DNA of 64,000 nt from CAVWXT01 sp963759115 (lineage in GTDB: Bacteria; Planctomycetota; Planctomycetia; Pirellulales; Thermoguttaceae), in contig CAVWXT010000005.1 of NCBI GenBank assembly GCA_963759115.1, positions 868,001 through 932,000 of the forward strand. Reading direction: 5' to 3'. The notes beneath the pieces are model-generated. The model searched no databases, was not told where the DNA came from, and was given only the letters and a program-made list of their open reading frames with translations. Of this stretch, positions 1 to 8,113 are shown one piece after another. The first letter of the stretch is position 1. Each line of letters begins with the position of its first letter. Position numbers and translations under genes: made by a program.

Positions 1-1
1 T

Positions 2-916
2 CTGCTGGATGCCTATTCCCGGGCGGTGATTGCGGTGGTCCAGAAGATCGGGCCGGCAGTCATCTCCGTGGTCGGACCGCGAGGGGATCAACATGGCGGA
101 ATGGGCTCGGGTTTTCTGTTGACGCCAGACGGCTATGCGCTCAGCAACAGTCACGTCGTGCACGGTCGTCGAAGGCTCCGCACCATTACGCCGGAGGGCG
201 ACACTCTGGATGCCGACCTGGTTGGGGACGATCCGGCCACCGATTTGGCCTTGCTCCGCGTGGCGGCCCGCGATCTGCCGTTCGCTGAACTGGGCGACTC
301 CGAGAGCCTCCAAGTCGGCCAGCTCGTCATCGCCATGGGTAATCCGCTGGGATTCCAGTCCACCGTATCCACCGGGGTCATTAGCGCGTTGGGCCGGGCG
401 ATGCGAGGAGAGGAAGGACGCCTCATCGAGAACATCATTCAGCACACGGCGCCGTTGAATCCGGGCAATTCGGGTGGCCCGCTGTTGGACTCGCGCGGCC
501 GCGTGATCGGCGTCAATACGGCCATCATCGCCTTGGCCCAAGGGCTGGGATTTGCCATTCCGGCCAAGACGGTGCAGTGGGTGTTGAGCGAACTGATCAG
601 CCACGGGCGAGTTCGCCGGCTCTCCCTGGGAATCGCGGCCACCGTGACGCCGCTTCCTCGGCGGATCGTGCGAGAGCACGATCTCTTGAGCGATCAGGCC
701 GTGGAGGTCGTGGAGGTCGCCCCGAGAGGTGCGGCGGAGGCGGCGGGCTTGAGACGCGGCGACCTGATCGTCGCCGTCAGTGGGCGCATCATCACCGGCC
801 TGGACGATCTCCACCAGATCCTCGCCGGATTTCCCTCTGCCCGGCAACTCCTGATCACGGTCCTCCGCGACGATCGCCTCGTCGAGATGCCCATCGAGCC
901 GCGTGTGGCAGAGTGA
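2..916 (+). CDS. HtrA/DegP-type serine protease with PDZ domain (5' end outside window)
   Basis: This is a trypsin-like periplasmic protease of the HtrA/DegP family, which degrades or chaperones misfolded envelope proteins. The reading frame is open from the window edge, so the true start lies upstream. Counting from the in-frame GTG at 26, the catalytic triad is His43 (NSHVVHG), Asp73 (ATDLALL) and Ser149 (NPGNSGGPL). A single PDZ domain covers roughly the last 90 residues (GAAEAAGLRRGDLIVAVSG region). No signal peptide is visible because the N-terminus is missing. The protein is shorter than E. coli DegP, which has two PDZ domains. The family assignment is secure; the physiological substrate is unknown. 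Confidence 0.93.
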   Translation: MLDAYSRAVIAVVQKIGPAVISVVGPRGDQHGGMGSGFLLTPDGYALSNSHVVHGRRRLRTITPEGDTLDADLVGDDPATDLALLRVAARDLPFAELGDSESLQVGQLVIAMGNPLGFQSTVSTGVISALGRAMRGEEGRLIENIIQHTAPLNPGNSGGPLLDSRGRVIGVNTAIIALAQGLGFAIPAKTVQWVLSELISHGRVRRLSLGIAATVTPLPRRIVREHDLLSDQAVEVVEVAPRGAAEAAGLRRGDLIVAVSGRIITGLDDLHQILAGFPSARQLLITVLRDDRLVEMPIEPRVAE

Positions 917-1036
917 CCTGCTCCACGAAACGGCCGCAGTGGGCGGGCGGACTCTGGCCTCAATTCTGGCCATCCCGCCCGGGCACCCTATAATGATAGT
1001 GGCTGCCACGTCCTGCCTGTTGTTGCGGGAGCGCCC

Positions 1037-1384
1037 ATGAACCGTCCACCTCCTCTGCCGCCTGCCCGGATTATGCGGGAGAAACGCACGGTAGCGGCCA
1101 TGGTTGACATTTACTGCCAGGCGCATCACGGCCCTAGTCCGAGCCTGTGCGGCAAGTGCAGCAGGCTCTTGGAGTATGCGTTTTGCCGGCTCGATCACTG
1201 TCCGTTTGGCGCGGAGAAGACGCCCTGTGCCCGCTGCCAGGTGCATTGCTACGGACCCACCATGCGCGCGCGGATCAAGGAGGTCATGCGGTACGCGGGT
1301 CCGCGGATGCTTTATCGCCACCCCATCCTGGCGTTGCTGCACCAGTGGGACAACGTTCGCCACCCGACAAGAATCGAGGACTGA
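1037..1384 (+). CDS. YgbA-like nitrous oxide-stimulated promoter family protein
   Basis: A 115-residue cysteine-rich protein that matches the YgbA_NO family, known from E. coli YgbA, whose gene responds to nitrosative stress. The signature is visible along the whole length: IMREKRTVAAMVDIYCQ, then cysteine pairs CGKC, CPFG and CARCQVHCYGP, then MRYAGPRMLYRHPILALLHQ near the C-terminus. The clustered cysteines suggest metal binding, but the biochemical role is not established. The start at 1037 is preceded by GCGGGAG; an alternative start at 1073 (MREKRT) would remove 12 residues. It lies between htrA and the convergent ftsK. Confidence 0.85.
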   Translation: MNRPPPLPPARIMREKRTVAAMVDIYCQAHHGPSPSLCGKCSRLLEYAFCRLDHCPFGAEKTPCARCQVHCYGPTMRARIKEVMRYAGPRMLYRHPILALLHQWDNVRHPTRIED

Positions 1385-1464
1385 CCTTTGGCCGTCGCCG
1401 ACCGACGTTTCGTCGGCCGCTAAACGATGCAGTCTTGATTGCGGAGAGAGCACATTCCTTCGGC

Positions 1465-4188
1465 TTACGCACTCTCCGCCCGCCACCGTTTCTTGGACCG
1501 CTTGGGGGCGGTTCTTTGCCGGGCCGCATCGGACTCCGGGGAGTCGTCTTCCGCTTCGGCTTCGTCTTCTTCATCGAGGTCTTCGTCGACGTCTTCTTCT
1601 ACGTCCTCCTCGTATCCACTTTCGTCCTCCTCTTCTTCGTCGTTGGGCTCTTCTTCCTCTTCATCCTCCGGCTCATCAACATCGAATGGCGGCTCCTCGT
1701 CCTCATCGGCGAAGTCGTCGGCCGATTCGGCATCGTCGTCCGAATCCGCAACCGGTTTGACGGTCCTTATCTCGCCGGGCGGCATGCGATCTCCGGCCGG
1801 CGCGGCCACGAGAATCTTGCCGTTCCGCCGCGGCTTGGCAGCATTGGGGGCGGCCGCTGAGCCTTGACCGCTCATCTGCTCCCATTGCTCGACGCTCAGA
1901 AGAATCTCGCGGGCCTGCGAGCCGTTGTACGGGCCCACGATGCCGTCCTCGGCCATGAAATCGATCAGCCGAGCCGCGCGCCCATAGCCGATGCCCAGCG
2001 CCCGCTGCAAGAGCGAAACGCTGCCGCGGCCTTCGCGGACCACGAGGTCGATCGCCGCTTCGTAGAGGTTGTCGCGGTCGCTGAACTTCTTGCCGTCGCC
2101 CTCGGAGAGGGTAGTCTTCAACTGGACGAGTTCTTTGACGAACTGCGGCTCGGTCGTGGCCACGGCGCCGATGACCCGCGAAATCTCGTCGTCGCTGAGG
2201 TACGTGCCCTGACCGCGCAAGAGCGTGCTGGTGCCCGGCCAGAGGAAGAGCAAGTCGCCGTTGCCCAGCAGCTTGTCGGCGCCCATTTCGTCGAGCACCA
2301 CGCGGCTGTCGGTGCGGCTGGCCACCTGGAACGCGATCCTCGCCGGCAGGTTCGACTTGATCAGGCCGGTGATCACGTCGACCGTGGGCTTCTGCGTGGC
2401 CAGCACGAGATGGATGCCGACCGCCCGGCTCTTTTGCGCCAAGCGGATGATGTGCCCTTCCACTTCCTTGGCGGCGGTCATCATCAGGTCGGCCAACTCG
2501 TCGGCCACAAGGACGATGTAGGGCATGTGGGTGGGAATCTGCTTGCGGTCCTCCTCGCTTTCGGGCTGCATCCGCTCCATCCGTTCCTCGTCGCCCAACT
2601 GATTGTAGACGCTGATGTGCCGCACGCCGGCGCGGGCCAGCAAGTGGTACCGCTCCTCCATCTTTTCCACCGCCCAGCCAAGAATCGCCTCGGCCTTCCG
2701 CATGTCGGTCACCACCGGGTGCATGAGATGCGGCAGGCACTTGTAGGGGCTCAACTCGACCATCTTCGGGTCGACCATCAACATGCGAACGTCGTCGGGC
2801 CGCCGCGTCATGAGCATCGAGACGATGATCGAGTTCAGACACACGCTCTTGCCGGTGCCGGTGCGGCCGGCGATGAGCAGATGCGGCAGCGTGGTCAGGT
2901 CAACGATCAACGGCTGGCCCGCCACGTCCTTGCCCAAGTAGATGGGAATCCGCATCTTTTGGGCCTTGGCGTCGGCCTCTTCCATCACTTCGCGGAGGCG
3001 GACGATCTGCCGCTCATTGTTGGGCACTTCGATGCCCACGGTGTTCTTGCCCGGCAGGGGCGCCACGATGCGCACGCTGGGCACGCGGAGCGCGATTGCC
3101 AGGTCGTCGGCCAGTCCGGTGATGCGGCTCAATCGCAGGCCGGCCTCCAGTTCCACCTCGAATTGGGCGATGACCGGGCCCGTTTGGATCTCCACCACGC
3201 GGATCGTGAAACCGAAGTCGAGGAAGGTCTTCTCCAGGATCTTGGCCTTGCGGCGGACCTCCTTCTCTTGCTCGTCGAAGCGGACCGTCTCGCCTTCCAA
3301 CAGCAGGTCCAACGAAGGCAACTCGTAGTCGGACGTGTTCGGGCCGACGTCGGATTCGTCCAGTTCTTCGAGGACCTTCTGCCGGCCCTTGGTCTTTGGC
3401 CGGCTGATGCCCACCCGCGATGCAAACGTCTTTGGATCGCCCGCGGTCGTAGCCTCTCCGTCTTCCTGATCCTCGTCGGGTTCCTTGCTTGCCTCTTGTG
3501 CGGTTTCCTCGTCGGCGGCCCGGCCGCCCCTGCGAACGGCCACTTTGCCGTCAATCGTTTCGGTCTCGATGTCGTCGAGATCGGATCGCGGGCGGTTGAT
3601 CTTCTGGGCGTAGGCCGCTCCGACCTGTAGCACGCCGCGGCCGAAGCCGCGGGTGGACCTGCCCACGACCCACGTCAAGAGCCGCACCAGCGCATAATCG
3701 GTACAAAGCAGCAGGCCGCCGAGGATCATGCTCACGGTGAGAATATACGCACCCAGGCTGGCGAACTGCGTTTGCAGCAACCCCCGTCCTGTGGCGCCGA
3801 GGTAGCCACCGGCGCCGATCACGGGTCCGGGGGAGAGACCGGGCAGAGCCAAGGCAGCCAGCGTGGCCACGCCCAGCAGCGACAGCAGCCATCCGCCAGC
3901 ACGCAGCCAGGGTTGGCTAATCTCGCGCCGGGTCAGCAGCACCGCATCGAGCACCGCCAGCGAGACCACCAAGTAGTACGCGCCCCAACCGAACGCCTCC
4001 AACAGCAGCCGACTGCCGATGGCGCCCCAGTGGCCGCACATGTTCACAGGGTGGGCGTGGTGCGGGAAAACGAGTTGGCTGGGCGGATCGGCCGGGTCGT
4101 AGCTCAAGAGGGCCGCCGCCAGAAAAATCACCGTCGCCAGCAGCCCCAGTGCCAGCAAGTCGAGTTTGAGATTGCGCTGTTCGAACAT
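1465..4188 (-). CDS. ftsK: FtsK/SpoIIIE DNA translocase with long acidic C-terminal tail
   Basis: A 907-residue septal DNA translocase that pumps chromosome ends through the closing division site. The N-terminal ~200 residues hold several hydrophobic membrane spans. The motor domain has Walker A GRTGTGKS at about residues 440-448 and Walker B IVLVADELADLM at about 557-568. The winged-helix gamma domain (YEAAIDLVVREGRGSVSLL) covers about 706-770. After gamma comes an extra tail of about 90 residues made almost only of D and E, closed by a basic KRSKKRW end; ordinary FtsK stops soon after gamma. The start at 4188 (MFEQRNLKLDLLALGLL) was chosen because upstream in-frame sequence is a palindromic repeat, not conserved protein. 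No strong ribosome binding site is seen. Confidence 0.92.
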   Translation of the reverse strand: MFEQRNLKLDLLALGLLATVIFLAAALLSYDPADPPSQLVFPHHAHPVNMCGHWGAIGSRLLLEAFGWGAYYLVVSLAVLDAVLLTRREISQPWLRAGGWLLSLLGVATLAALALPGLSPGPVIGAGGYLGATGRGLLQTQFASLGAYILTVSMILGGLLLCTDYALVRLLTWVVGRSTRGFGRGVLQVGAAYAQKINRPRSDLDDIETETIDGKVAVRRGGRAADEETAQEASKEPDEDQEDGEATTAGDPKTFASRVGISRPKTKGRQKVLEELDESDVGPNTSDYELPSLDLLLEGETVRFDEQEKEVRRKAKILEKTFLDFGFTIRVVEIQTGPVIAQFEVELEAGLRLSRITGLADDLAIALRVPSVRIVAPLPGKNTVGIEVPNNERQIVRLREVMEEADAKAQKMRIPIYLGKDVAGQPLIVDLTTLPHLLIAGRTGTGKSVCLNSIIVSMLMTRRPDDVRMLMVDPKMVELSPYKCLPHLMHPVVTDMRKAEAILGWAVEKMEERYHLLARAGVRHISVYNQLGDEERMERMQPESEEDRKQIPTHMPYIVLVADELADLMMTAAKEVEGHIIRLAQKSRAVGIHLVLATQKPTVDVITGLIKSNLPARIAFQVASRTDSRVVLDEMGADKLLGNGDLLFLWPGTSTLLRGQGTYLSDDEISRVIGAVATTEPQFVKELVQLKTTLSEGDGKKFSDRDNLYEAAIDLVVREGRGSVSLLQRALGIGYGRAARLIDFMAEDGIVGPYNGSQAREILLSVEQWEQMSGQGSAAAPNAAKPRRNGKILVAAPAGDRMPPGEIRTVKPVADSDDDAESADDFADEDEEPPFDVDEPEDEEEEEPNDEEEEDESGYEEDVEEDVDEDLDEEDEAEAEDDSPESDAARQRTAPKRSKKRWRAESA

Positions 4189-4196
4189 GATGCACC

Positions 4197-4257
4197 GTTG
4201 TGGTGCAGGCGTCTCGCCTGCCGCAGAAGATTGCAGGCGAGACGCCTGCACCACAAC
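4197..4257. repeat. Perfect 25-bp inverted repeat in the ftsK leader
   Basis: Bases 4197-4221 and 4233-4257 are perfectly complementary (core GTGCAGGCGTCTCGCCTGC), with an 11-nt loop. The element begins 9 bases upstream of the chosen ftsK start codon. It resembles dispersed palindromic repeats of planctomycete genomes. It could hinder translation initiation or simply be a REP insertion. It does not end in a T run on either strand, so it is not a typical terminator. Confidence 0.85.
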
Positions 4258-4588
4258 AAAGTCAGCTTCGCCGCGGCATAATGCGACTACTCGTCCCACA
4301 AGTATCGACGGCTTCAATAGCTCGCAGACAGCTTAACACCTTCGCGCCTCGCCGTTTGCCTCACAGAAACGATGCCAAGAAACGTTGCATAACTTACAAT
4401 CGTTGGCAGACGCAGAGGTGGCGCCAGCGGCCGCCGTGCAGAAGCCAAGGCTGAGGCTTTGCTGGGCGCACCGGCACGAAGGTGGTAGAATAAGGTTATG
4501 ATTGCTCCCCCACGGATGGAATGATAATAGCTGCCGACGAAGGTGGGGGTCTAGCCGAGGCATGTTTTCTTGAGAAGAGAGGCTTGCG

Positions 4589-4840
4589 ATGAGCACGGCT
4601 CAACTACTGGAACAACTCAAGCAATTGAGCGATGTAGAGCGTCTGGATGTGATCGAAGCAGCCACGCGATTGATCCGCAAGGACCTTGCTGCCGACGTGG
4701 CGGATGCGGCAACAGACCGGGATCGGCATTTGCGCACCGCGGCAGCCGGAGTGAAAGAACTGTATGAACCCGGCAACGAACTGACGGAATGGACCGCTCT
4801 GGATGCCGAGGAGTTCCCGGATGAGCATCTCGCAAGGTGA
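4589..4840 (+). CDS. Putative antitoxin of MazF-type module
   Basis: An 83-residue protein (MSTAQLLEQLKQLSDVERLDVIEAATRLIR) that directly precedes and overlaps a MazF-like toxin gene by 20 bases. Its amphipathic N-terminal helix and acidic C-terminal half (ELTEWTALDAEEFPDEH) are typical of antitoxins that bind and neutralise a toxin through a flexible tail. I do not see an obvious AbrB or RHH DNA-binding motif. The function is inferred mainly from context. The start is preceded by GAGAAGAGAGGC. Confidence 0.7.
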   Translation: MSTAQLLEQLKQLSDVERLDVIEAATRLIRKDLAADVADAATDRDRHLRTAAAGVKELYEPGNELTEWTALDAEEFPDEHLAR

Positions 4841-5165
4841 AATCTGGCTCGTCAACCTCGACCCGACGGTGGGCGACGAAATCCGCAAGACGCGTCCTGC
4901 AATTGTCGTCAGCCGCGACGCGCTCGGCATTTTGGCGCTGCGCGTGGTGGTTCCTGTGACCGGCTGGCAGGATCGCTTCCAGGGTTGCGATTGGCTGGTC
5001 CGAATCGATGCCGACGCAACGAACAACCTGGACAAGCCGTCGGCGGCCGATACGTTTCAGGTCCGATCAATGTCTACGCGACGTTTCGTGCGGCGATTGG
5101 GGCGCCTGAGTGATACCGATCTCAAGCGAGTAGGCGACGGATTGAAGATTATATTTGAGACGTGA
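4821..5165 (+). CDS. MazF/PemK-family mRNA interferase toxin
   Basis: A 114-residue toxin of the MazF/PemK/CcdB fold that would cleave mRNA at specific sequences and arrest growth. The family signature is clear: GEIWLVNLDPTVGDEIRKTRPAIVVSRD at the N-terminus, then a conserved VVPVTGW strand, and the LDKPSAADTFQVRSM segment. The ATG at 4821 was chosen because it begins directly at the conserved MSISQGEIW; upstream in-frame codons overlap the antitoxin end. The two genes overlap, which implies translational coupling. No autoregulatory operator was identified upstream of the pair. Confidence 0.88.
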   Translation: MSISQGEIWLVNLDPTVGDEIRKTRPAIVVSRDALGILALRVVVPVTGWQDRFQGCDWLVRIDADATNNLDKPSAADTFQVRSMSTRRFVRRLGRLSDTDLKRVGDGLKIIFET

Positions 5166-5207
5166 CGCCTCGACGCCGATGTTTCGAAGGTCTTTTCCAC
5201 CTCGAAC

Positions 5208-5720
5208 TCAGTCGACACGAAGGCGGTCGTAACCCGGTCCAGAGTGGCCGCAGCCCGAGCAAATCGGCCGACCATTCTTCCGGGCATGCACTTCCACTTC
5301 CAGCGTTGGCCTTTCCGTGCCTTCCACCCATCTGGCTTTTCCGTACACAAAGGACTTGAAAGGTTCGACCCGATTGAGGATAGTCTTCAGTTGCATCCTG
5401 TGGTGGCTCCCGGCGAGATGGTTCGTTTTGCAACTCCATCTTTAACCGGAAACGCTACAGGATGCACCTGTTTTCCTGCCTCCTCTCTCCGCTATACTAT
5501 CCCTGTCTGGCGAAACGGAGTTGGGCTCTGCTGGCGAGCAACCCGACAAGGGATAACCAGACCAGGGCGGGTGAATGACTCGCAGGCCCCGGCGGCTTCC
5601 ACCGCCAGGGCCTCTTCTTTCCCCTCATCCCCTCATTCATTTGCTCTGTCATGCCTCAGAAAACGCACCTCAACGGTGCTAACCAGCCCTGTTCTTACCC
5701 ACGAATTCTGTTCAGGAACC
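5208..5720 (-). mobile_element. ISL3-family IS remnant (one end plus transposase N-terminus)
   Basis: The minus strand from 5396 encodes about 62 residues (MQLKTILNRVEPFKSFVYG, then CSGCGHSGPGYDRL) matching the N-terminal zinc-finger region of ISL3 transposases, after which the frame ends; the DDE domain is absent. The terminal repeat is at 5720 reading inward on the minus strand (GGTTCCTGAACAGAATTC then GTGGGTAAG). It resembles the ends of the 311-bp element at 7410-7720. The other end is missing, so this is a dead fragment. It cuts off the DUF1080 gene next to it. Confidence 0.75.
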
Positions 5721-5855
5721 GCATTTGACAACCCACCCATCGAGGTTCTTGTCGTTGAACAGGCTCGTCCAGCCAGAATCATCGGCGGCGACCGCATGCC
5801 GTGCAGTGGCCAACGTGAAAATGAGGCACGCTAGAATGGCTATGTGTCTTGGCAT
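5721..5855 (-). pseudogene. Truncated secreted DUF1080 (3-keto-disaccharide hydrolase-like) N-terminus
   Basis: From the minus-strand ATG at 5855 the frame reads MPRHIAILACLIFTLATARH, then AVAADDSGWTSLFNDKNLDGWVVKC. This is a clear signal peptide followed by the opening motif (LFNxKxLDGW) of DUF1080 domains, which are abundant in planctomycetes and act on sugars or glycosides. The sequence breaks exactly at the terminal repeat of the ISL3 remnant, so about 80 percent of the gene is gone. The C-terminal-type fragment at 15047-15409 belongs to a related family but need not be the missing part. Confidence 0.7.
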
Positions 5856-5987
5856 TTCTCCGTTCTCCCTGTCAGGGCATCCAGTCTGCCAATCTCGAGG
5901 CGATGCTGGAAGCCGCCCATCCCCACTTGCCGAACACTGCCATTCTACCCGACAATAGTGAGAAAGCAGTCGCCCAACCCAAACACG

Positions 5988-6632
5988 ATGCTGAAGCAGA
6001 CCGACACCCAGAAAGCACGCCGCCATCTCCGGGCAGCCGATCCGGTGATGAAGGAGGTAATCGACATTGTGGGCCCCTTCACGCTCAGCCTTGAGCGTGA
6101 CCGCTTCGCCATGCTCGTCCGTTCGATCATTTCCCAGCAGATCTCCACAAGTGCGGCCCGTTCTATTCGTAGGCGCTTGCAGGAATTTGCCCCGGACATG
6201 AAGGCGGCAACCCTTAGCCAGTTCACCGTGGACCAACTGCGGTCGGTTGGTTTGTCGCCGCAGAAGGCATCCTATATTGCCGACTTGGCACGTAAAGTGA
6301 ACGACGGGATCGTTGGCCTACGGCAGATCGGGCGTCTGTCGGACGAACAGGTTGTGGAGCAACTCACCCAGGTGAAGGGGATCGGTCGTTGGACGGCGCA
6401 GATGTTCCTGATCTTTTCGCTGGGGCGTCTCGACGTGTTCCCTCACGACGATCTGGGTGTGCGGACGGCCATCCGTGACCGCTACGGCCTGGCTGATCTA
6501 CCCGACAAGCAGACCGCCGTTGCCATCGCCACTCCGTGGCGACCCTATGCCTCGGTGGCAAGCTGGTACTGCTGGCGAACGCTCGATCTCCACCGGAAGA
6601 CGACCAATGTGGCAAAAGGATATCCGACGTAA
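5988..6632 (+). CDS. DNA-3-methyladenine glycosylase (AlkA-like, HhH-GPD family)
   Basis: A 214-residue base-excision repair glycosylase that removes alkylated bases from DNA. The helix-hairpin-helix is LTQVKGIGRWTAQMF at about residues 126-140, followed by the catalytic aspartate region FPHDDLGV at about 151-158. The N-terminal half has the usual LVRSIISQQIS motif. The C-terminus (TPWRPYASVASWYCWRTLD) is conserved, but the stretch between the catalytic Asp and this motif looks slightly shortened. The ATG at 5988 was chosen because conserved sequence begins shortly after it. It heads a run of co-directional accessory genes. Confidence 0.88.
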   Translation: MLKQTDTQKARRHLRAADPVMKEVIDIVGPFTLSLERDRFAMLVRSIISQQISTSAARSIRRRLQEFAPDMKAATLSQFTVDQLRSVGLSPQKASYIADLARKVNDGIVGLRQIGRLSDEQVVEQLTQVKGIGRWTAQMFLIFSLGRLDVFPHDDLGVRTAIRDRYGLADLPDKQTAVAIATPWRPYASVASWYCWRTLDLHRKTTNVAKGYPT

Positions 6633-6652
6633 TTCTCGTCAGGAGGATCTAA

Positions 6653-6766
6653 ATGGCAGGAAAAGGACGACAAACCACCCGCAAACCGGCGACCAAGTTC
6701 GCCCATCTGCGGAAGAAGATGGAGAAAATCCGCATCGTGTCGAAGATCGGCAAGAAGAAGAGGTGA
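6653..6766 (+). CDS. Small basic 37-residue protein
   Basis: A short frame beginning MAGKGRQTTRKPATKFAHLR and ending with KIGKKKR, with 15 Lys/Arg in 37 residues. It has a near-perfect Shine-Dalgarno sequence (AGGAGG, 5 bases before ATG), which is the main reason to believe it is translated. Its stop overlaps the start of a 17-codon frame (6766-6819) as TGATG, and the next gene starts 15 bases later with its own AAGGAGG. I do not recognise a family. It could be a nucleic-acid-binding peptide or a leader for the SEC-C gene downstream. Confidence 0.5.
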   Translation: MAGKGRQTTRKPATKFAHLRKKMEKIRIVSKIGKKKR

Positions 6767-6834
6767 TGGCGGGAATGGCGGTTGCAGTTGCGACCGCTTT
6801 TGCAGGAATTATTCGATAACAAGGAGGCACGTTG

Positions 6835-7960
6835 ATGAGCCTGAGCGATTTTTTTCGACGTGAGAAACCCGGCACAACTCCAGACCGTGCTGGGATCGTT
6901 ACTCGCTATAAGCATCTGCGGGCGGTCGGGCGAACTCTGAACCAGAAGCTGGTTCAACGACTGAGCAAGGACGTTCTTCACGAAGGAGGCAGGAAACTGG
7001 GGCTTCTGAAGAGGGACATCCTGGTCTTCGACTCTGAGGATGAAACGGCGATTCTGATGGATTATTGCATCTACGATGTGCGTCGCAAAGGACGCAACGC
7101 CTTCGAGCAGTACCTTCTCGATTCTGCACCCGCCCCGGAATCCGACGAAATGGTTTGTCTTCGGGCCATGCAGCGTGCAGTGTATTCGCTGTTTCTCGTA
7201 GAATCGGTGATCCGTGGATTTGGCGTGGCCGTTCGAGACGTGCTCTCTGACACGGCCATCTTTGTCGTCGATATGGGATTTGGCAGTACGGCCCAGCCAG
7301 GAGTCGTTTTCGCCTCCCGCTTGCTCTTTCACGAAGGTTTTGCCATGACGGGCGGAGCGGCACTGCCTCTTGGCGTGCTGCCCGAAGATCAGCAACAGTC
7401 CTTAAAAATGGCCTCCTCGGCAGAATCTGTGGGTTGATTTGGGCCGTGAAACTCAGTTTGAATCTGGATTTTCAGGGGTTTTCGTGATTTCGGGAGCCTC
7501 AACGATCTGATTCATAGATTCCATCCCCGTTTTTCCGTGGCAAAGGTCCGTGCGTTGCAGATGTGGGAGACCCGACGAGGGCCGTTACACAACAAGAAAA
7601 CCCCGGTTTTGCGGCTGTTTCCACCGTCATTTATTTGCCCTGCCATCCCTCAGAAAATCCACCTTGCCAGGACGAATCCCCCGTAGGCCCATTTTTCACC
7701 CACAGATTTTGCCGAAGACCCTAAAAATGAAGCTGACCGAGGCGGCGGCACCGGATGACAGTGGCTACTTCGATCCCGCACCTCTTATTCGTGCCTGTCT
7801 GAGTCGGGGTTGCTCGTCGCACATTCGATACCAGGAGCCGTCAGGACGACTGGTTGCACAACAGGGAGCATCGGAAGGCACTCGGTCAGTTGGCCGGAAC
7901 GATCCATGTCCTTGCGGAAGCGGCAAAAAGTTCAAGAATTGTTGTATCAAGCGTAGCTGA
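6835..7960 (+). pseudogene. SEC-C motif protein gene interrupted by a MITE
   Basis: Two halves of one gene are visible. Bases 6835-7409 encode the N-terminal ~191 residues (MSLSDFFRREKPGTTPDRAG onward). Bases 7729-7960 encode the C-terminal ~77 residues ending in a SEC-C zinc motif, CPCGSGKKFKNCC. Removing the insertion and one target copy joins them exactly in frame at ...QSLK-M-KLTEAAAPD. SEC-C motifs bind zinc and often mark proteins that contact ribosomes or SecB-like partners; the N-terminal domain is unknown to me. The start has a strong AAGGAGG site. The gene is inactive unless the N-terminal part works alone. Confidence 0.85.
7410..7720. mobile_element. 311-bp ISL3-type MITE
   Basis: The ends are inverted repeats: GGCCTCCTCGGCAGAATC on the left and, read inward on the minus strand, GGGTCTTCGGCAAAATC on the right, both followed by TGTGGGT. 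The flanks are 8-bp near-identical duplications, TTAAAAAT (7402-7409) and CTAAAAAT (7721-7728). ISL3 elements begin with GG and make 8-bp duplications. The inside encodes no transposase. Its interior shares stretches such as CCTCAGAAAA with the ISL3 remnant at 5208-5720, so it is probably a non-autonomous derivative of a related element. Confidence 0.82.
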
Positions 7961-8113
7961 AGGATCGAGAAACCGTTCTGAGTGTGGATTGGTCGGGGCA
8001 CAGAGCGTGGAAACAGAGGTGTTCTGCGTGCTCAACCGTCCCTTGATGATGAGCGACGGCAACATGGGCTGCCCGCACGAAGAAGGCAACCCCGAAGAAG
8101 AAGTAATGTCGCC

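Noticed and set aside
1439..1867. Plus-strand serine-rich open frame (SSSSSSS runs)
   Set aside because: It is the reverse complement of the D/E-rich tail of ftsK. No homology-like sequence and no start site.
1864..3630. 588-codon plus-strand open frame opposite ftsK
   Set aside because: Long only because GC-rich genes leave open shadow frames. Composition is His/Arg/Ala-rich without motifs, while the minus strand encodes a full FtsK motor.
4189..4317. N-terminal extension of FtsK by 43 residues
   Set aside because: The added sequence (VQASRLQSSAAGETPAP) is the translation of the palindromic repeat, which appears as similar peptide in many unrelated planctomycete frames.
7550..7720. Extension of the SEC-C C-terminal frame upstream to 7550
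   Set aside because: That part lies inside the MITE; the real codons start after the target duplication.
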